From Lachnospiraceae bacterium UBA3785 (GTDB taxonomy: Bacteria; Bacillota; Clostridia; Lachnospirales; Lachnospiraceae): a DNA stretch of 6,203 nucleotides. The notes beneath the pieces were generated by a model. The model saw only the letters and a list, made by a program, of their open reading frames with translations. It was not told where the DNA came from and did no database searches. The stretch is from assembly GCA_002369495.1 (NCBI GenBank), contig DFFD01000119.1, forward strand, positions 1 through 6,203, in the 5' to 3' direction. The first letter of the stretch is position 1; each line of letters starts with the position of its first letter. The translations under genes were made by a program, and so were the position numbers. This document shows positions 5,884 to 6,203 of this stretch, piece after piece.

Positions 5884-6203
5884 GCCTCCCTTTCCGCGAC
5901 TTCGGTAAGCTTCGTCGTGAGGATCCTGTAGAGGTCCGTGTCCGTCGGGAAATGGTCCTCAAACGGGACGATGATGTTCCCGCAGGAAATGAGGCCCTCG
6001 CCTTCCCCTGAATCCTTGATGTGCTTCTTCTGCGCCTCGCTGATCCCCAGCCGTTCCGAGAGGATCCTGCGGTCTTCCGCAGCCTGGCTCAGCATGAGGA
6101 TGAAGTCCGAGTTTTCCAGGATGTTGGATACGCCCCGCGACTCAAGGAAATCCTTCACGTTCTGGGTGATGCCGGTGGGGATGCCGCCCCATTTCCGGAA
6201 ACG
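5880..6203 (-). CDS. virB4: VirB4-like conjugal transfer ATPase, C-terminal end (5' part outside window)
   Basis: The last 107 residues of a VirB4/TraE-type ATPase, which powers the type IV secretion system from the inner face of the membrane. The frame is open at the right edge. The visible part starts RFRKWGGIPTGITQNVKDF and continues with SNILENSDFILMLSQAAEDR, ISEAQKKHI and GLISCGNIIVPFEDHFP. These match the distal end of the ATPase domain in Firmicute VirB4 proteins: the WGG-x-x-TG-x-TQN motif and the NSDF-x-L-ML segment are typical. Walker A and B lie upstream, outside the window. VirB4 proteins are usually 600-800 residues, so most of the gene is missing. The TGA stop (5880-5882) overlaps the hydrolase start, so the two are translationally coupled. 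A GTG at about residue 16 is an internal valine, not a start. Confidence 0.9.
   Translation of the reverse strand, partial: RFRKWGGIPTGITQNVKDFLESRGVSNILENSDFILMLSQAAEDRRILSERLGISEAQKKHIKDSGEGEGLISCGNIIVPFEDHFPTDTDLYRILTTKLTEVAEREA

Noticed and set aside
5565..6011. 148- and 125-residue plus-strand frames over the hydrolase N-terminus and VirB4 end
   Set aside because: They are Ser/Pro/Phe/Arg-rich shadows of a Lys/Glu/Ser-rich minus-strand region, with no ribosome binding site seen.
1..6203. CRISPR array, tRNA, rRNA, insertion sequence or attachment site
   Set aside because: No regularly spaced repeats, no tRNA-like cloverleaf, no transposase or integrase motif and no long terminal repeats were seen.

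Overview
The window reads as the trailing part of the transfer region of an integrative conjugative element from a GC-rich Firmicute, most likely a gut Lachnospiraceae or Ruminococcaceae relative. This is inferred from the gene set (VirB4-like ATPase, 3D plus NlpC/P60 cell-wall hydrolase, DUF4315, DUF4366, RadC-like JAB protein), which is the familiar block of clostridial conjugative elements of the CTn4/CD1107-CD1110 kind, and from GGAGG-type ribosome binding sites and GC-ended codons. Every gene I accept lies on the minus strand, so the window is read from right to left.

Layout, in order of transcription. 6203-5880 is the C-terminus of the VirB4-like ATPase. 5883-3679 is a membrane-anchored, two-domain peptidoglycan hydrolase. 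3660-3394 is a small DUF4315 coiled-coil protein. 3394-2501 is a secreted, membrane-anchored DUF4366 protein. 2529-2398 is a 43-residue microprotein. 2423-1311 is a JAB-domain protein joined in frame to a second basic protein that has its own ribosome binding site. These genes overlap or abut, so they look like one translationally coupled operon. It ends at a strong hairpin (1305-1278) five bases after the last stop codon.

Below the hairpin the character changes. 1277-600 is markedly AT-rich and carries one unrecognised 165-residue gene (1097-600) with its own plausible promoter and a leader of over 100 bases. This looks like a separately acquired cargo gene. After it, 503-1 holds the first 167 residues of an SRAP/HMCES-YedK family protein (SOS response-associated peptidase) with all four active-site residues; it runs off the left edge.

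How they fit together: VirB4 powers the type IV secretion channel, the hydrolase opens peptidoglycan for it, and the DUF4315/DUF4366 pair is a conserved companion of unknown role in the same block. The JAB protein and its fused partner probably act on DNA or on the element itself. SRAP shields abasic sites in single-stranded DNA, which would suit DNA moving as a single strand. The most unusual points are the stop-less fusion of the JAB gene to its downstream neighbour with an intact internal start, the microprotein nested between two genes, and the AT-rich orphan gene.
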